A program made the position numbers and the translations under genes. Below, one piece after another: positions 33,215 to 43,440 of a stretch of DNA of 45,696 bases. The stretch comes from Bacteroidia bacterium. Its GTDB lineage: Bacteria; Bacteroidota; Bacteroidia; Bacteroidales; GWA2-32-17. Under the pieces are notes generated by a model, which was given only the letters and a program-made list of their open reading frames with translations, had not been told where the DNA came from and did not search any database. Each line of letters starts with the position of its first letter. Positions within the stretch are counted from its first letter, which is position 1. Where the stretch lies: the NCBI GenBank assembly GCA_016218155.1, contig JACREQ010000090.1:1-45696 (forward strand). The letters run 5' to 3'.

Positions 33215-35488
33215 CTATTCAGATAATTCTTCTTCTATTTTCTCAACACGTTTTACGGAATTGATTCCTTTAATTTTCTTAAGATCCCTTATTAAAGCAT
33301 CAAGGTCATAGGTATCATGAATATACAAATCAATAAATCCTTCAAATACTCCATCAACTGCATCAAAATATATTGTTCGCATATTAACATCCAGTTCTTT
33401 TGAAATTAGTGTTGTTAAATTATTTACAACTCCTATATTATCTAATCCATTAATCTTTATGCGAACAAGAAATGAAAGCACCTTTTTAGTAGTCCATTTT
33501 ACAGTAACAATTTTATCACCGAAGCTGGACATTAACTTCTGAGCATTCGGGCATTTCTTTTTATGAATTATAACATTTGAAAGATCAATAAGATAACCTA
33601 CTACTTCATCACCTGGTATAGGATTACAACATTTAGCTATACTATAATTTTGCTCCTCAGAGTCTTCATCAACAATAAATGGAACTTTACGATTTACAGG
33701 CTTTAACTCAGGGTTAGAATTAATAGTCGGAGCCTCACTTGTTCTCTTTAACAATGGTAATCTTGAAGTAGTTTTTGTTATCTGCAGTCGCCAATATCTT
33801 ATAAATTTATTTCTTGTTTTACGATTTATTACTTTCTGAACATTTTCCAGATCTATTTCCTTTGCACCAATTTTATAATAAATATCTTCTTTTGAATATA
33901 ATTCATAACCAATCATTAATTTCTTAAACAACATACTGGTTATAGGGATCTCAAGTTCTGCAAATTTTGCTTCCAGATCAGCCTTACCTTTTTCAATAAG
34001 TTCTTTACGCTCGTTTTTAAATTTATCTTTAATTCTTGATTTTGCTTTAGCTGTTGTAACAAAGTTCAGCCACTCTTTCTGAGGTTCATTTTTGTCACTT
34101 GTTAAAATCTCAACCTGGTCGCCACTTGCTAATACATGACTAAGAGAAACAAGTTTGTAATTTACTTTTGCCCCGATAGCTCTATCGCCTATCTGAGAAT
34201 GAATATCATATGCGAAATCTAATGCTGTACTTCCCTTAGGAAGTCTTTTTAACAAACCCTTAGGAGTAAAAACAAAAATTTCTGAGGAAAATAGATTCAT
34301 TTTAAATTCATCAAGAAATTCTAATGCATTGGCATCGGTACTTTCTAACAATTCTCTAATTCTTTTAATCCATTTATCCAATTCTGTTTCATCGGTACCC
34401 TCGCCTTTATATTTCCAATGTGCAGCATAGCCTCTTTCTGCAATTTCATCCATTCTTTTTGAGCGAATCTGAATCTCAACCCACTTCCCATCGGGACCCA
34501 TCACTGTTGTATGAAGAGCCTCATAACCATTAGCTTTTGGCGTACTTACCCAATCTCTTAACCTATCTGGTTTTGGCTGATAAATATCTGTAACCTGAGA
34601 ATATAAACTCCAGCATTGTGTTTTTTCCGGTAATGAGGGATCAGGATCAAAAATTATTCTAATTGCAAAAAGGTCAAATATTTCTTCAAATGCAACGCTT
34701 TTAACCTGCATTTTATTCCATATAGAATAAACTGATTTTGGTCTGCCGGTAATACTATATCTAACTCCGCTTTCATCAAGTTTAGTAATTATTGGTTCGC
34801 TGAAACGATCAATATATAGTTGCCTTTCTTTTTCGCTTGCTGTGAGTTTCTTTTGAATTTCATCAAATACTGCAGGGTGTTGAAATTTTAAACTTAAATC
34901 TTCTAATTCAATTTTAATAGCATATAAGCCTAATCTGTGAGCAAGTGGTGCATATAAATATAAAGTTTCAGCAGCAATCTTTAATTGTTTATACTCTGGC
35001 ATCGAATCAAGGGTACGCATATTATGCAACCTATCAGCAAGTTTAATCAAAATAACTCTTACATCATCTGAAAGTGTAAGTAGCATTTTTCTAAAATTCT
35101 CAGCTTGAAGAGATGTGCTTCCCTGCTCAAATACGTTTGAAATTTTTGTTAAACCATCAATTATACGCGCCACTTTTTCACCAAAAAGAACCTGCATATC
35201 CTCAAGGGTATAATCTGTATCTTCTACAACATCGTGCAACAATGCACAAACAACAGAAGTTGCTCCCAACCCTATTTCCTGAGCAGCAATTTTAGCTACA
35301 CTAATTGGATGGTAAAAATATGGTTCACCTGACCTTCTGCGCATACCCTGATGTGCTTCATTTGCCAGATCAAAAGCTTTTCGAATAAGTTCCTTATCTT
35401 CTTTGGTTCTACAACGAGGACATGATTTTAGAATTGCGCTATATTCTTTTTCTATAGCAACCTTTTCTTCTTCGGTAAGGAATTTCAT
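33215..35488 (-). CDS. relA: Bifunctional (p)ppGpp synthetase/hydrolase (RelA/SpoT)
   Basis: I chose ATG 35488 (MKFLTEEEK) over an in-frame GTG at 35497. The 757-aa protein has an intact HD hydrolase domain (FYHPISVAKIA, LLHDVVEDTDYT), an intact synthetase domain (RYSITGRPKSVYSIWNKM, GYEALHTTVMGPDGKWVEIQIRS, AAHWKYK), a TGS domain (EIFVFTPKGLLKRLPKGSTALDFAY) and a C-terminal ACT domain (LVRIKINGLDNIGVV). It makes and destroys (p)ppGpp and drives the stringent response. With both active sites intact it fits the single long RSH protein common in Bacteroidota. The symbol could equally be spoT or rsh. It has its own -7 element and stands alone. Confidence 0.95.
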   Translation of the reverse strand: MKFLTEEEKVAIEKEYSAILKSCPRCRTKEDKELIRKAFDLANEAHQGMRRRSGEPYFYHPISVAKIAAQEIGLGATSVVCALLHDVVEDTDYTLEDMQVLFGEKVARIIDGLTKISNVFEQGSTSLQAENFRKMLLTLSDDVRVILIKLADRLHNMRTLDSMPEYKQLKIAAETLYLYAPLAHRLGLYAIKIELEDLSLKFQHPAVFDEIQKKLTASEKERQLYIDRFSEPIITKLDESGVRYSITGRPKSVYSIWNKMQVKSVAFEEIFDLFAIRIIFDPDPSLPEKTQCWSLYSQVTDIYQPKPDRLRDWVSTPKANGYEALHTTVMGPDGKWVEIQIRSKRMDEIAERGYAAHWKYKGEGTDETELDKWIKRIRELLESTDANALEFLDEFKMNLFSSEIFVFTPKGLLKRLPKGSTALDFAYDIHSQIGDRAIGAKVNYKLVSLSHVLASGDQVEILTSDKNEPQKEWLNFVTTAKAKSRIKDKFKNERKELIEKGKADLEAKFAELEIPITSMLFKKLMIGYELYSKEDIYYKIGAKEIDLENVQKVINRKTRNKFIRYWRLQITKTTSRLPLLKRTSEAPTINSNPELKPVNRKVPFIVDEDSEEQNYSIAKCCNPIPGDEVVGYLIDLSNVIIHKKKCPNAQKLMSSFGDKIVTVKWTTKKVLSFLVRIKINGLDNIGVVNNLTTLISKELDVNMRTIYFDAVDGVFEGFIDLYIHDTYDLDALIRDLKKIKGINSVKRVEKIEEELSE

Positions 35489-35519
35489 TTTTGACACAAA
35501 AGATTTTTTATCTATAATG

Positions 35520-35527
35520 CAAAGATA
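35520..35527 (-). promoter_or_regulatory. -7 element of the relA/spoT promoter
   Basis: The minus strand reads TATCTTTG, an exact TAnnTTTG match. A start 5-7 bases on gives a leader of about 25 bases to ATG 35488. No TTTG is found at the -33 position. Confidence 0.5.
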
Positions 35528-35600
35528 AAAAAGTTAGAAGATATTATACAGAAAGTTTAAAGGCAAAAATTGAAAGTAAAAAAGCAAGAAATGTAATGAC

Positions 35601-37106
35601 TTATGGGTAAAATAAAAACACATATCCTGACTTTTCTTTTTTATTACCAGAGTTATCAGTATAAAAAAGTGTATAAACATAATTTCCTGCCGGAACCTTT
35701 CGTCCATTGATTTTCCCATCCCAACCTTTAAGCGGATCTTTTGTTTCAAAAACCTTTCCTCCCCATCTGTCAAAAATATTTAATTCATATTGAGTAGGAT
35801 CAACAAAAGAAACGATTGGCAAAAACTCAGCATTTAACACATCACCATTGGGAGTAAAAGTATTTGGAACAAACACTCTTGAGAACTGAGTTGAACAAGA
35901 CAAATTAGATTTACCTACTCCTTTTACACCATAAGGGTTATTATCGCCTTCAACAGCTTCTATAAAATAACAGAATCTACCTGATGCTCCGGTTCTGTTA
36001 GTTGCATATAATGAAATATCATCTACAAATACGGTATCTAAAATTGTAGTTCCAGCAAATACCGGCAAATCATCATCAACAACTCTGTAAATATTATACT
36101 TTTCAACTCCACCATGCCAGTTATAATAAGGATTCCATACTATAGTTTCTGTAGCATCTTCATTTGATGTAACATTAAGGGTAATATTTCTGGCAATATT
36201 TGATTCCACTTTATAATTTCCACATTGATCATATGCAACAAGCTTATAACACCATATTTTTGAAGCATCCACATTATCAAAAAAAACTAAATTTAATGCC
36301 ATATAATTTTGAAATGTAGCAATAGGTATAAATGATCCGTTATTACCTTCTGCTCTTATAAGCTTATAATTTTTCTTAACATTATACAAAGTATCAAGTG
36401 TAAATGACACTTCTATTCTGTTTTCGTTAACTACCGTAGCATAATCTGCATTAATAAAATGTGGAAAATCCGGCAGATTAGTAAAAAAACAAGTATTATT
36501 TGATGTAGATGTTCTTCCATTATTACTTATAGCTCTGATAAAATAACAATATGAAGTATTATCATTAATTGTTTCGTGAAAATAAACCGAGGTATTACCA
36601 GGAACTGAAGAAAGATAGGTCCATGGACCATAATTCTCGCTAAAATATATTATATATTCATTCACTCCTTCATTCCAATTTAAATATTTATTCCAGTTTA
36701 ATCTTATTGCCATCTGACAATTTGCACTATCCTGATAAGGAAATACATACATTGTGTTATGATATTGCCCAAGTCCAGTCATAGGACTTCTAAGCCTGAC
36801 TTCATCCTGAGAAGCAATTCTGTATAATTCAGGATGAAAATTCCCAGATGCTCCAGTATCTAAATATGTTGTTGCGGGAGCTAAAACAGAGTCGATAATT
36901 TCCCAGGATGTACTTATTGACCTGTAAATAATATAATATTTAACATCTGCAGAATCGCTTGGAAACCATGAAATACGAACATCACCATTAACAGGATTTG
37001 CAACACTAACAGAATCTAATACAGGAGTATCAGGCGGAGTAATATCTTGTGAGAATACTGATTTCGCTAACAATAAAAAAAATAATATAAATAAAAAGCG
37101 AAACAT
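35601..37106 (-). CDS. Fibronectin-III-like surface protein with T9SS type B sorting domain
   Basis: I chose ATG 37106 (MFRFLFILFFLLLAKSVFSQ, a signal peptide) over an in-frame start at 37139 that would overlap the upstream peptidase gene. The 501-aa product has three to four fibronectin type III-like units (for example DSVSVANPVNGDVRISWFP, and later EDATETIVWNPY) and ends with VFVPNTFTPNGDVLN, YELNIFDRWGGKVFE and GNYVYTLFYTDNSG, the CHU_C/gliding-associated type B sorting domain. It should be secreted by T9SS. It lies seven bases after the M16 peptidase gene on the same strand, so it is likely in that operon. Its ligand is unknown. Confidence 0.87.
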   Translation of the reverse strand: MFRFLFILFFLLLAKSVFSQDITPPDTPVLDSVSVANPVNGDVRISWFPSDSADVKYYIIYRSISTSWEIIDSVLAPATTYLDTGASGNFHPELYRIASQDEVRLRSPMTGLGQYHNTMYVFPYQDSANCQMAIRLNWNKYLNWNEGVNEYIIYFSENYGPWTYLSSVPGNTSVYFHETINDNTSYCYFIRAISNNGRTSTSNNTCFFTNLPDFPHFINADYATVVNENRIEVSFTLDTLYNVKKNYKLIRAEGNNGSFIPIATFQNYMALNLVFFDNVDASKIWCYKLVAYDQCGNYKVESNIARNITLNVTSNEDATETIVWNPYYNWHGGVEKYNIYRVVDDDLPVFAGTTILDTVFVDDISLYATNRTGASGRFCYFIEAVEGDNNPYGVKGVGKSNLSCSTQFSRVFVPNTFTPNGDVLNAEFLPIVSFVDPTQYELNIFDRWGGKVFETKDPLKGWDGKINGRKVPAGNYVYTLFYTDNSGNKKEKSGYVFLFYP

Positions 37107-37113
37107 ACAAATT

Positions 37114-38397
37114 TTACATTTTTCCAGCAACAACTTCAAACATTGATTCAGGTTGAAAATATTTCTCTGCTAATTTCTTCAAATCATCAGGTGAAATATT
37201 TTTAAGTACCATTAAATAATTCTCAAAATATTTTTGATCCAGACCAAAATCAATCACAGAGCGAAGAGCATCAGATTGAGCAAATGGTCCGTCAAACATT
37301 CTAACAAATTCACCTAACATATAATTTTTTACTCTTCCCAATTCTTCTGTTTCAACCGGTTCATCTATCAAACGATAAATTTCTTTGTAAATTTCATTTA
37401 TTGCGGAATTCGTTGACTCTGCTCCTACCTCACAAACAGTTGTAAAATATCCTGCATCCTTTAATGAAGCAATTGCAGAACCTACCCCATAAGTATACCC
37501 TTTATCTTCTCTAAGGTTTGACATTAATCTAGAGCCAAAATAACCACCCAATATTGTGTTAAGAATCTGCACACCTGCATAATCTTCATGATGTTTATTT
37601 ATTAAAAGCTTTCCTATTCTAATTGATGACTGAACTGCATCAGGTTTCTCAACATAATGCTTCTTATCTGAAGATGGAAATACGGACTGAGTAATAAATG
37701 AATTATCAAAATCCTTATTATCATTAACTTTAAAATTAGTTTCTAATCTTTTCAAAACATCATCTGTAATTTTGCCCGAAATTATCACCTTACAATTATT
37801 TTTATGATAAAGACGATTATGAAAGTCTTTTAGTTGCTGCGAACCTATTAAATCATAATGGTTAAGTTCAGCATTTCTTCCATAAGCATGATCTTTTCCA
37901 AAAATAACCTCATTAAATTTCTTTGCCGAAAGCGTTTTAACTTTCTGCTCATCAATCTGGTAACGCTGACGCTTATTGTCAATTAAAACAGATAATTCAT
38001 CATCAGGAAATGAAGGATTTAAAATTATATCAGTAAATAAATCTAGAGTTTTATTAAAGTGTTTTCCAAGTGTATAAAGTGTTGCTTCTGCAAAATCGCG
38101 ATCAGCATTAAGATGAAGATAAGATCCATAATAATCAAATTCTTCGGCAAGTTGTTTTGAAGTTCTACTAATTGTTCCTTCATTTAACATTAGATTTGTA
38201 AAAGCAGCAACTAAAGGAATTTCTGAATATTTTGAACCAGCATTAAATACTACTTCCATTCTAATTACATCTTCAGTTCCTGCATTTAAAACATAAACTG
38301 GAATAGTATCATGCAACATAAAAATAAAAGGAGTATTGATATTTATTTTATCAATTAACTTAAAATCAGGAGCAATATTTCTGTTTAATCTTTCCAT
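37114..38397 (-). CDS. M16-family peptidase-like subunit lacking the zinc site
   Basis: This 427-aa protein has the M16 (pitrilysin/processing-peptidase) fold, seen in RMEVVFNAGSKYSE, LREDKGYTYGVGSA and the C-terminal SVIDFGLD region. At the place where active members have HxxEH it reads AAFTNLMLNEGT, so it cannot bind zinc in the usual way. Known M16B enzymes act as heterodimers of one catalytic and one non-catalytic subunit; this is the second type, with its active partner directly upstream (2-base gap). No signal peptide is seen. The LREDKGYTYGVGS segment is the conserved R/Y substrate-binding motif of the non-catalytic subunit. Confidence 0.88.
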   Translation of the reverse strand: MERLNRNIAPDFKLIDKININTPFIFMLHDTIPVYVLNAGTEDVIRMEVVFNAGSKYSEIPLVAAFTNLMLNEGTISRTSKQLAEEFDYYGSYLHLNADRDFAEATLYTLGKHFNKTLDLFTDIILNPSFPDDELSVLIDNKRQRYQIDEQKVKTLSAKKFNEVIFGKDHAYGRNAELNHYDLIGSQQLKDFHNRLYHKNNCKVIISGKITDDVLKRLETNFKVNDNKDFDNSFITQSVFPSSDKKHYVEKPDAVQSSIRIGKLLINKHHEDYAGVQILNTILGGYFGSRLMSNLREDKGYTYGVGSAIASLKDAGYFTTVCEVGAESTNSAINEIYKEIYRLIDEPVETEELGRVKNYMLGEFVRMFDGPFAQSDALRSVIDFGLDQKYFENYLMVLKNISPDDLKKLAEKYFQPESMFEVVAGKM

Positions 38398-38399
38398 TT

Positions 38400-39638
38400 C
38401 TAATTCTTTATTGACTTGTAATACAAAATGCTGGAATTTTCAATTCTTAAGTACTTTTTTAAAGCTACTTTTAAATCATTAACAGTTACTTTTTGATATT
38501 CCTCCAGCTCAGTATTTATCAAATTGGCATCGCCCATCATTTCAAAGAATGCAAGTCCAGTTGCCTTGTTCAGAATATCAATATAACCGAAAACAAGAGT
38601 TGCTTCTGCTTTATTCTTTACTTTTTCAAGTTCGGTTTCCGATAAATTTTCAGTTAATTCATTTAATATTTTAAACACTTCATTTTCTGCAACTTCGAAA
38701 CCAACTCCTTCGTTTAATCTGCCTTCAATAACTAACAAACCGGTATCAATACTACCCATAATATATGCTTCAACATCGCCAAAGATTTTCTTTTCCATTA
38801 CAAGCGTTCTGAATAGTCTTGATGATTTTCCGTTTCCTAACAAATCAGAAATAATATCCAATGGTTTATAATCAATATCCATTCTTCCAGGCATTTTAAA
38901 TGCCATATATATGGCATCCATAGGCACTGAACGCTCAAGAACTAATCTTCTGGTTTCATTTTGTTCAGGTTCCTGTGGAATTACAGATTTTGAAATTGCT
39001 CTTTGCGGTATATCACCAAACCATTTTTTTGCAAGCTTTTTTATTTCCTCGGTATTAACATTTCCAGTAACAACCAAAATTGCATTATTAGGTGCATACC
39101 ACGAAAAAAAGAAATCTTTTACATCCTTCATCTTAGCTCCCGAAATATGTTCTTCTGATATACCAATAGTTGACCATTTATAAGGATGTACAGTATAAGC
39201 CAAGGGTCTTAAATGAAGCCACACATCACCATAAGGCTGATTTAAATAGCGTTGTCTAAATTCTTCAATTACAACTGACCTTTGAACTTCAAGACTTTTA
39301 TCAGTAAAAGCAAGACTTAACATTCTGTCGCTTTCTAACCAGAATGCAGTCTCAATATTTTCAGAAGGTAAGGTTAAGTGATAATTTGTAATATCATTTG
39401 TTGTAAATGCATTATTCTCGCCTCCTACCCATTGCAAAGGTTCATCATAACTAGGAATATTTACAGAACCTCCGAACATCAGATGTTCAAAAAGATGAGC
39501 AAAACCAGTTCTTTCAGGATTTTCATTTCTTGCACCTACCTGATATAGTATATTTACTGCAGCTAAAGGAGTTGTATTATCTGCATGAACTATTACACGC
39601 AAACCATTGTCGAGCACAAATCTGTCAAACTTAATCAT
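38400..39638 (-). CDS. Zinc-dependent M16 peptidase, catalytic subunit
   Basis: This 412-aa protein carries the inverted zinc motif HLFEH (H48, E51, H52) in GFAHLFEHLMFGGS and a downstream acidic residue in RSVVIEEFRQRY for the third ligand. Family features LDNGLRVIVHAD at the N-terminus and NAILVVTGNVN are present. No signal peptide is evident, so it is probably cytoplasmic or exported by another route. It is the first gene of a probable operon: active M16, inactive M16, then a T9SS fibronectin-like protein. It may degrade small peptides after other proteases have acted; the substrate is not known. The length of about 410 fits a half-size M16B subunit. Confidence 0.92.
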   Translation of the reverse strand: MIKFDRFVLDNGLRVIVHADNTTPLAAVNILYQVGARNENPERTGFAHLFEHLMFGGSVNIPSYDEPLQWVGGENNAFTTNDITNYHLTLPSENIETAFWLESDRMLSLAFTDKSLEVQRSVVIEEFRQRYLNQPYGDVWLHLRPLAYTVHPYKWSTIGISEEHISGAKMKDVKDFFFSWYAPNNAILVVTGNVNTEEIKKLAKKWFGDIPQRAISKSVIPQEPEQNETRRLVLERSVPMDAIYMAFKMPGRMDIDYKPLDIISDLLGNGKSSRLFRTLVMEKKIFGDVEAYIMGSIDTGLLVIEGRLNEGVGFEVAENEVFKILNELTENLSETELEKVKNKAEATLVFGYIDILNKATGLAFFEMMGDANLINTELEEYQKVTVNDLKVALKKYLRIENSSILYYKSIKN

Positions 39639-39718
39639 TGTAAATACGATTTCTGCGAAGATAATGAGAAAAAAAACTTAATAATAATTTATAGGAGTGA
39701 ATTAAACCTTTTAGTAAT

Positions 39719-40354
39719 TTAAGGATTAATCAAAAATGCAGACGCTACCCCAACAGCTAACCCAATTATACCTCCGACAATAGAATGAGAAATACGTTTT
39801 TGTTTACCAACCTCACTATATCCAGATTTAAAATATTCATCATCGGCATATTGAGGATATTTTTTTATAATTTTTTTCTCGCTTGGATTTATCATTCCTG
39901 TAACTGCACTATTAGCAGTTGGAATTAATGGTGAATAAAAAAAAGGAAGATTTAAAGCCATTGGAAATAAATAAAAGCCACCTATACCCGAAACTATACC
40001 GGTTAATGTGGCACCTGTAGCGTGATAATTTTGTGAAGCTTCATATTCACCTTTCATAAAACTTCTCATTTGCTCAACAGAAAAAGGAGTGTTATCAATA
40101 TTTGTAGCTTCATAAAAAATTCTTTCTGATCCGTTTTTCTCATGAATAGAAAAGACATATTCCAAACCTATATTTTTTTCTTTATTTCTTTTATTCATGT
40201 ATGTCAACATTCCATCTTCAACTTTTAAAGTATAATTAGAAGTTATTAATCTCTCTCCGCTTAAAAACCAGATAGTATCCTGAGCTTTAACAATATCAAA
40301 ACTTACAATTAACAGTAGAACAAATATGTATGAAAATAATCTCACTATTGACAA
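39719..40354 (-). CDS. Exported membrane protein of unknown function with glycine-rich helices
   Basis: No ATG fits; the frame can begin at TTG 40354 or GTG 40345 and gives a signal peptide (FSYIFVLLLIVSFDIVKAQ). The 211-aa product then has a beta-rich part (TLKVEDGMLTYMNK, LEYVFSIHEKNGSERIFYEA). Two helices rich in glycine follow (ATLTGIVSGIGGFYLF near 120; VGGIIGLAVGVASAFLI at the C-terminus), which look like glycine-zipper membrane segments. No family is recognised. It diverges from gcvP with 112 bases between. The start codon is uncertain; the signal peptide is the reason for placing it here. Confidence 0.65.
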   Translation of the reverse strand: MSIVRLFSYIFVLLLIVSFDIVKAQDTIWFLSGERLITSNYTLKVEDGMLTYMNKRNKEKNIGLEYVFSIHEKNGSERIFYEATNIDNTPFSVEQMRSFMKGEYEASQNYHATGATLTGIVSGIGGFYLFPMALNLPFFYSPLIPTANSAVTGMINPSEKKIIKKYPQYADDEYFKSGYSEVGKQKRISHSIVGGIIGLAVGVASAFLINP

Positions 40355-40466
40355 CTTTTTATATTATACGAACAAAATCATGAGCTAAGTTACAAAAAAG
40401 TTTATTTCTTCTTTTTACCTTTACGCTCCTTTTAAAGTTTTGTAAAACTAATATAAATTAAACAAA

Positions 40467-43367
40467 ATGGCAACCGAAAATTTTATTATTAGACACAATG
40501 GCCCTCGTGATCATGAAATTGAAAAAATGTGTACAAGAATTGGTGTTAAATCTATTAACGAACTTATAGATAAAACTGTACCTTCGAATATAAGATTAAA
40601 GTCACCATTAAAAATGGCTGATGGAGTTTCAGAATTCGAATATTTAAACAATCTTCGTAAAACTGCTTCAAAAAATAAAATTTTTAAATCATATATTGGT
40701 AAAGGTTACTATGGTACAATAACACCATCTGTTATACTTCGCAACATTTTAGAAAATCCAAGCTGGTACACATCATATACTCCTTATCAGGCTGAGATTT
40801 CACAAGGCAGACTTGAAGCATTATTAAATTTCCAGACAGTTATTATTGAACTCACAAAAATGGAAATTGCAAATGCGTCTTTATTAGACGAAGCAACTGC
40901 AGGTGCAGAAGCTATGATTATGATGCATAATACACGTAGCCGCGAGAAAGCAAAATCAGGTGCAAATATATTATTTGTTGACAATAATGTTTTTCCTCAG
41001 ACACTTGCTGTAATTCACACGCATGCTACTCCTCTTGGAATTGAAGTTGTAACTGGCGACTTTGCAAATTTCTCATTAAACGAAAAATGTTTTGGCGCAA
41101 TTATCCAATATCCAGCTTCAAATGGTAATATTTACGATTATAAATCTTTTGTTGAAAAATGTCACACATCAGGAGTTATGGTTGCTGTGGCTGCAGATAT
41201 TTTAAGTCTAGTGTTATTAACTCCTCCGGGAGAATGGGGCGCTGACATTGTTTTCGGTTCTACACAAAGATTTGGTATTCCAATGGGTTTTGGTGGTCCA
41301 CATGCTGCATACTTTGCCACACGCGAAGCATTTAAACGCACAATGCCAGGAAGAATCATTGGAGTTTCTGTTGACACAAAAGGTCGCACAGCTTTAAGAA
41401 TGGCACTTCAAACCCGCGAACAACATATAAAACGCGAACGTGCTACTTCAAATATTTGTACAGCTCAGGCATTATTAGCTACTATGGCTGGAATGTATGC
41501 AGTATATCACGGACCTGAAGGGTTAAAAAGAATTGCTAATCACGTTCATTCAATTGCAACTTTAATTAACAATAAACTTATTGAATTTGGCTACAAACAA
41601 GAGAACTCTGATTATTTCGATACTCTTATTGTAAAACTTCCAGCAAATATCAGTTCTGATAAAGTTCAGAAGATTGCACTTGAAAAAGAAGTAAACTTTA
41701 ATTATATCGATTCAAATACAATTGGTATTTCACTTGACGAAACAGTTACACTTTGCAGACTTAACAAAATACTACATATTTTTGCTGAAGCAGCAGGAAA
41801 ACAACATACAAAATTAACAGAATACCCTACTGCCACATCTCTCAAAAATAATTTAAAACGATCAGATAAAATATTAAAACAATCAATATTTCAGGACTAT
41901 CAGTCAGAATCTGAAATGATGCGTTACATAAAAAAACTGGAACGTAAAGATTTTTCATTAACACATAGCATGATTTCATTAGGTTCATGTACAATGAAAT
42001 TAAATGCAGCAACAGAAATGCTACCTTTAAGCTGGCCCGAATTTTCCAACATACATCCTTTTGTTCCAGCTAATCAGGCTGAAGGATTCTTTGAATTAAT
42101 GGAAGAATTAGGCACAATGTTAAAAGAGATTACCGGTTTTGCCGCAATAAGTTTTCAGCCAAATTCTGGTGCTGCAGGCGAATATGCAGGATTAATGGTT
42201 ATAAGAAAATATCACGAAAGTCGTGGAAATTCAAATCGTAATATCGTACTCATTCCAACATCCGCACACGGAACAAATCCTGCAAGTGCTGCACAAGCAG
42301 GCATGGAAATAGTTTTAGTTGATTGTGATGAACGTGGAAATATTAATGTTGGTGATTTAAAAAAGAAAGCCGAATTACATAAAGAAAATTTAAGCGGTTT
42401 CATGGTTACTTACCCATCAACACATGGTGTATTTGAAAGTGCAATAATGGAAATGACTAACATTATACACCAATACGGTGGTCAGGTTTATATGGATGGA
42501 GCAAATATGAATGCTCAGGTTGGCTTAACAAGTCCGGCTCATATTGGCGCAGATGTTTGCCACTTAAATCTTCATAAAACATTTGCTATTCCTCATGGTG
42601 GAGGTGGTCCCGGTGTTGGTCCTATTTGTGTAGCAAGTCATTTAGTTGATTTCTTACCACAACACCCTGTAGTAAAAACAGGCGGATCAAAAGGTGTTGA
42701 AGCAGTTGCTGCAGCTCCATTTGGTAGTGCAAGCGTTCTTACCATATCACATGCATATTGCACAATGATGGGAGGCAAAGGATTAACTGAAGCCACAAAA
42801 TATGCAATACTAAATGCAAATTATATTGCTGCATCATTAAAAGATTATTTCGATATTCTATATACTGGAGAAAATGGATTTGTAGCTCACGAAATGATTT
42901 TAGATTGTCGCAAGTTTAAAGATATGGCTCACATAATTGAAACCGACATTGCAAAACGATTGATGGATTATGGTTTCCATGCCCCTACCCTTTCATTCCC
43001 TGTTCATGGCACTTTAATGGTTGAGCCAACCGAAAGTGAATCACTACAGGAATTAGATCGTTTTATTGATGCAATGAAGAGTATTTACGATGAAATTATT
43101 GAAGTAAAAAATGGTATTGCAGACGAAAATGATAACGTGTTAAGAAATGCACCTCATCCTGCTTGTGATTTGTTAGCAAATGAATGGAATCATAAATACA
43201 CTCGCGAAAAAGCTGCTTATCCACTAAAATGGGTTGCAGATAATAAATTCTTCCCAACAATTAGCAGAATAGATGATGCTTATGGTGATAGAAATCTTGT
43301 TTGCACTTGCGCTCCTATGGAAAGCTATAGAAAAGAAGCTTTTGAATTAAAGACTGTGGAAGTTTAA
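40467..43367 (+). CDS. gcvP: Glycine dehydrogenase (decarboxylating), P protein of the glycine cleavage system
   Basis: This 966-aa homodimeric-type P protein decarboxylates glycine with PLP and passes the aminomethyl group to the lipoyl arm of GcvH. Both halves of the fused fold are present: the N-terminal half (FIRHNGPRDHEIEKM, SYIGKGYYGT, YTPYQAEISQGRLEAL) and the C-terminal half with PLP lysine K704 in NLHKTFAIPHGGGGPG. Conserved segments SLGSCTMKLNAA and QPNSGAAGEYAGL are also seen. Length fits the single-chain bacterial/mitochondrial type. gcvT and gcvH are not in the window, so the complex is encoded at separate loci. It ends in a strong hairpin terminator. Confidence 0.97.
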   Translation: MATENFIIRHNGPRDHEIEKMCTRIGVKSINELIDKTVPSNIRLKSPLKMADGVSEFEYLNNLRKTASKNKIFKSYIGKGYYGTITPSVILRNILENPSWYTSYTPYQAEISQGRLEALLNFQTVIIELTKMEIANASLLDEATAGAEAMIMMHNTRSREKAKSGANILFVDNNVFPQTLAVIHTHATPLGIEVVTGDFANFSLNEKCFGAIIQYPASNGNIYDYKSFVEKCHTSGVMVAVAADILSLVLLTPPGEWGADIVFGSTQRFGIPMGFGGPHAAYFATREAFKRTMPGRIIGVSVDTKGRTALRMALQTREQHIKRERATSNICTAQALLATMAGMYAVYHGPEGLKRIANHVHSIATLINNKLIEFGYKQENSDYFDTLIVKLPANISSDKVQKIALEKEVNFNYIDSNTIGISLDETVTLCRLNKILHIFAEAAGKQHTKLTEYPTATSLKNNLKRSDKILKQSIFQDYQSESEMMRYIKKLERKDFSLTHSMISLGSCTMKLNAATEMLPLSWPEFSNIHPFVPANQAEGFFELMEELGTMLKEITGFAAISFQPNSGAAGEYAGLMVIRKYHESRGNSNRNIVLIPTSAHGTNPASAAQAGMEIVLVDCDERGNINVGDLKKKAELHKENLSGFMVTYPSTHGVFESAIMEMTNIIHQYGGQVYMDGANMNAQVGLTSPAHIGADVCHLNLHKTFAIPHGGGGPGVGPICVASHLVDFLPQHPVVKTGGSKGVEAVAAAPFGSASVLTISHAYCTMMGGKGLTEATKYAILNANYIAASLKDYFDILYTGENGFVAHEMILDCRKFKDMAHIIETDIAKRLMDYGFHAPTLSFPVHGTLMVEPTESESLQELDRFIDAMKSIYDEIIEVKNGIADENDNVLRNAPHPACDLLANEWNHKYTREKAAYPLKWVADNKFFPTISRIDDAYGDRNLVCTCAPMESYRKEAFELKTVEV

Positions 43368-43375
43368 GAATACAA

Positions 43376-43420
43376 ATTAATATAAAGAGCACTTAGTTAT
43401 TCTGTGCTCTTTATATTAAT
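43376..43420. terminator. Bidirectional terminator after gcvP
   Basis: A perfect 17-bp stem ATTAATATAAAGAGCAC with its complement is separated by an 11-base loop (43393-43403). It lies between gcvP (stop 43367) and the convergent gene ending at 43441. Confidence 0.85.
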
Positions 43421-43440
43421 GATTTATTTTTTTTAAAATT

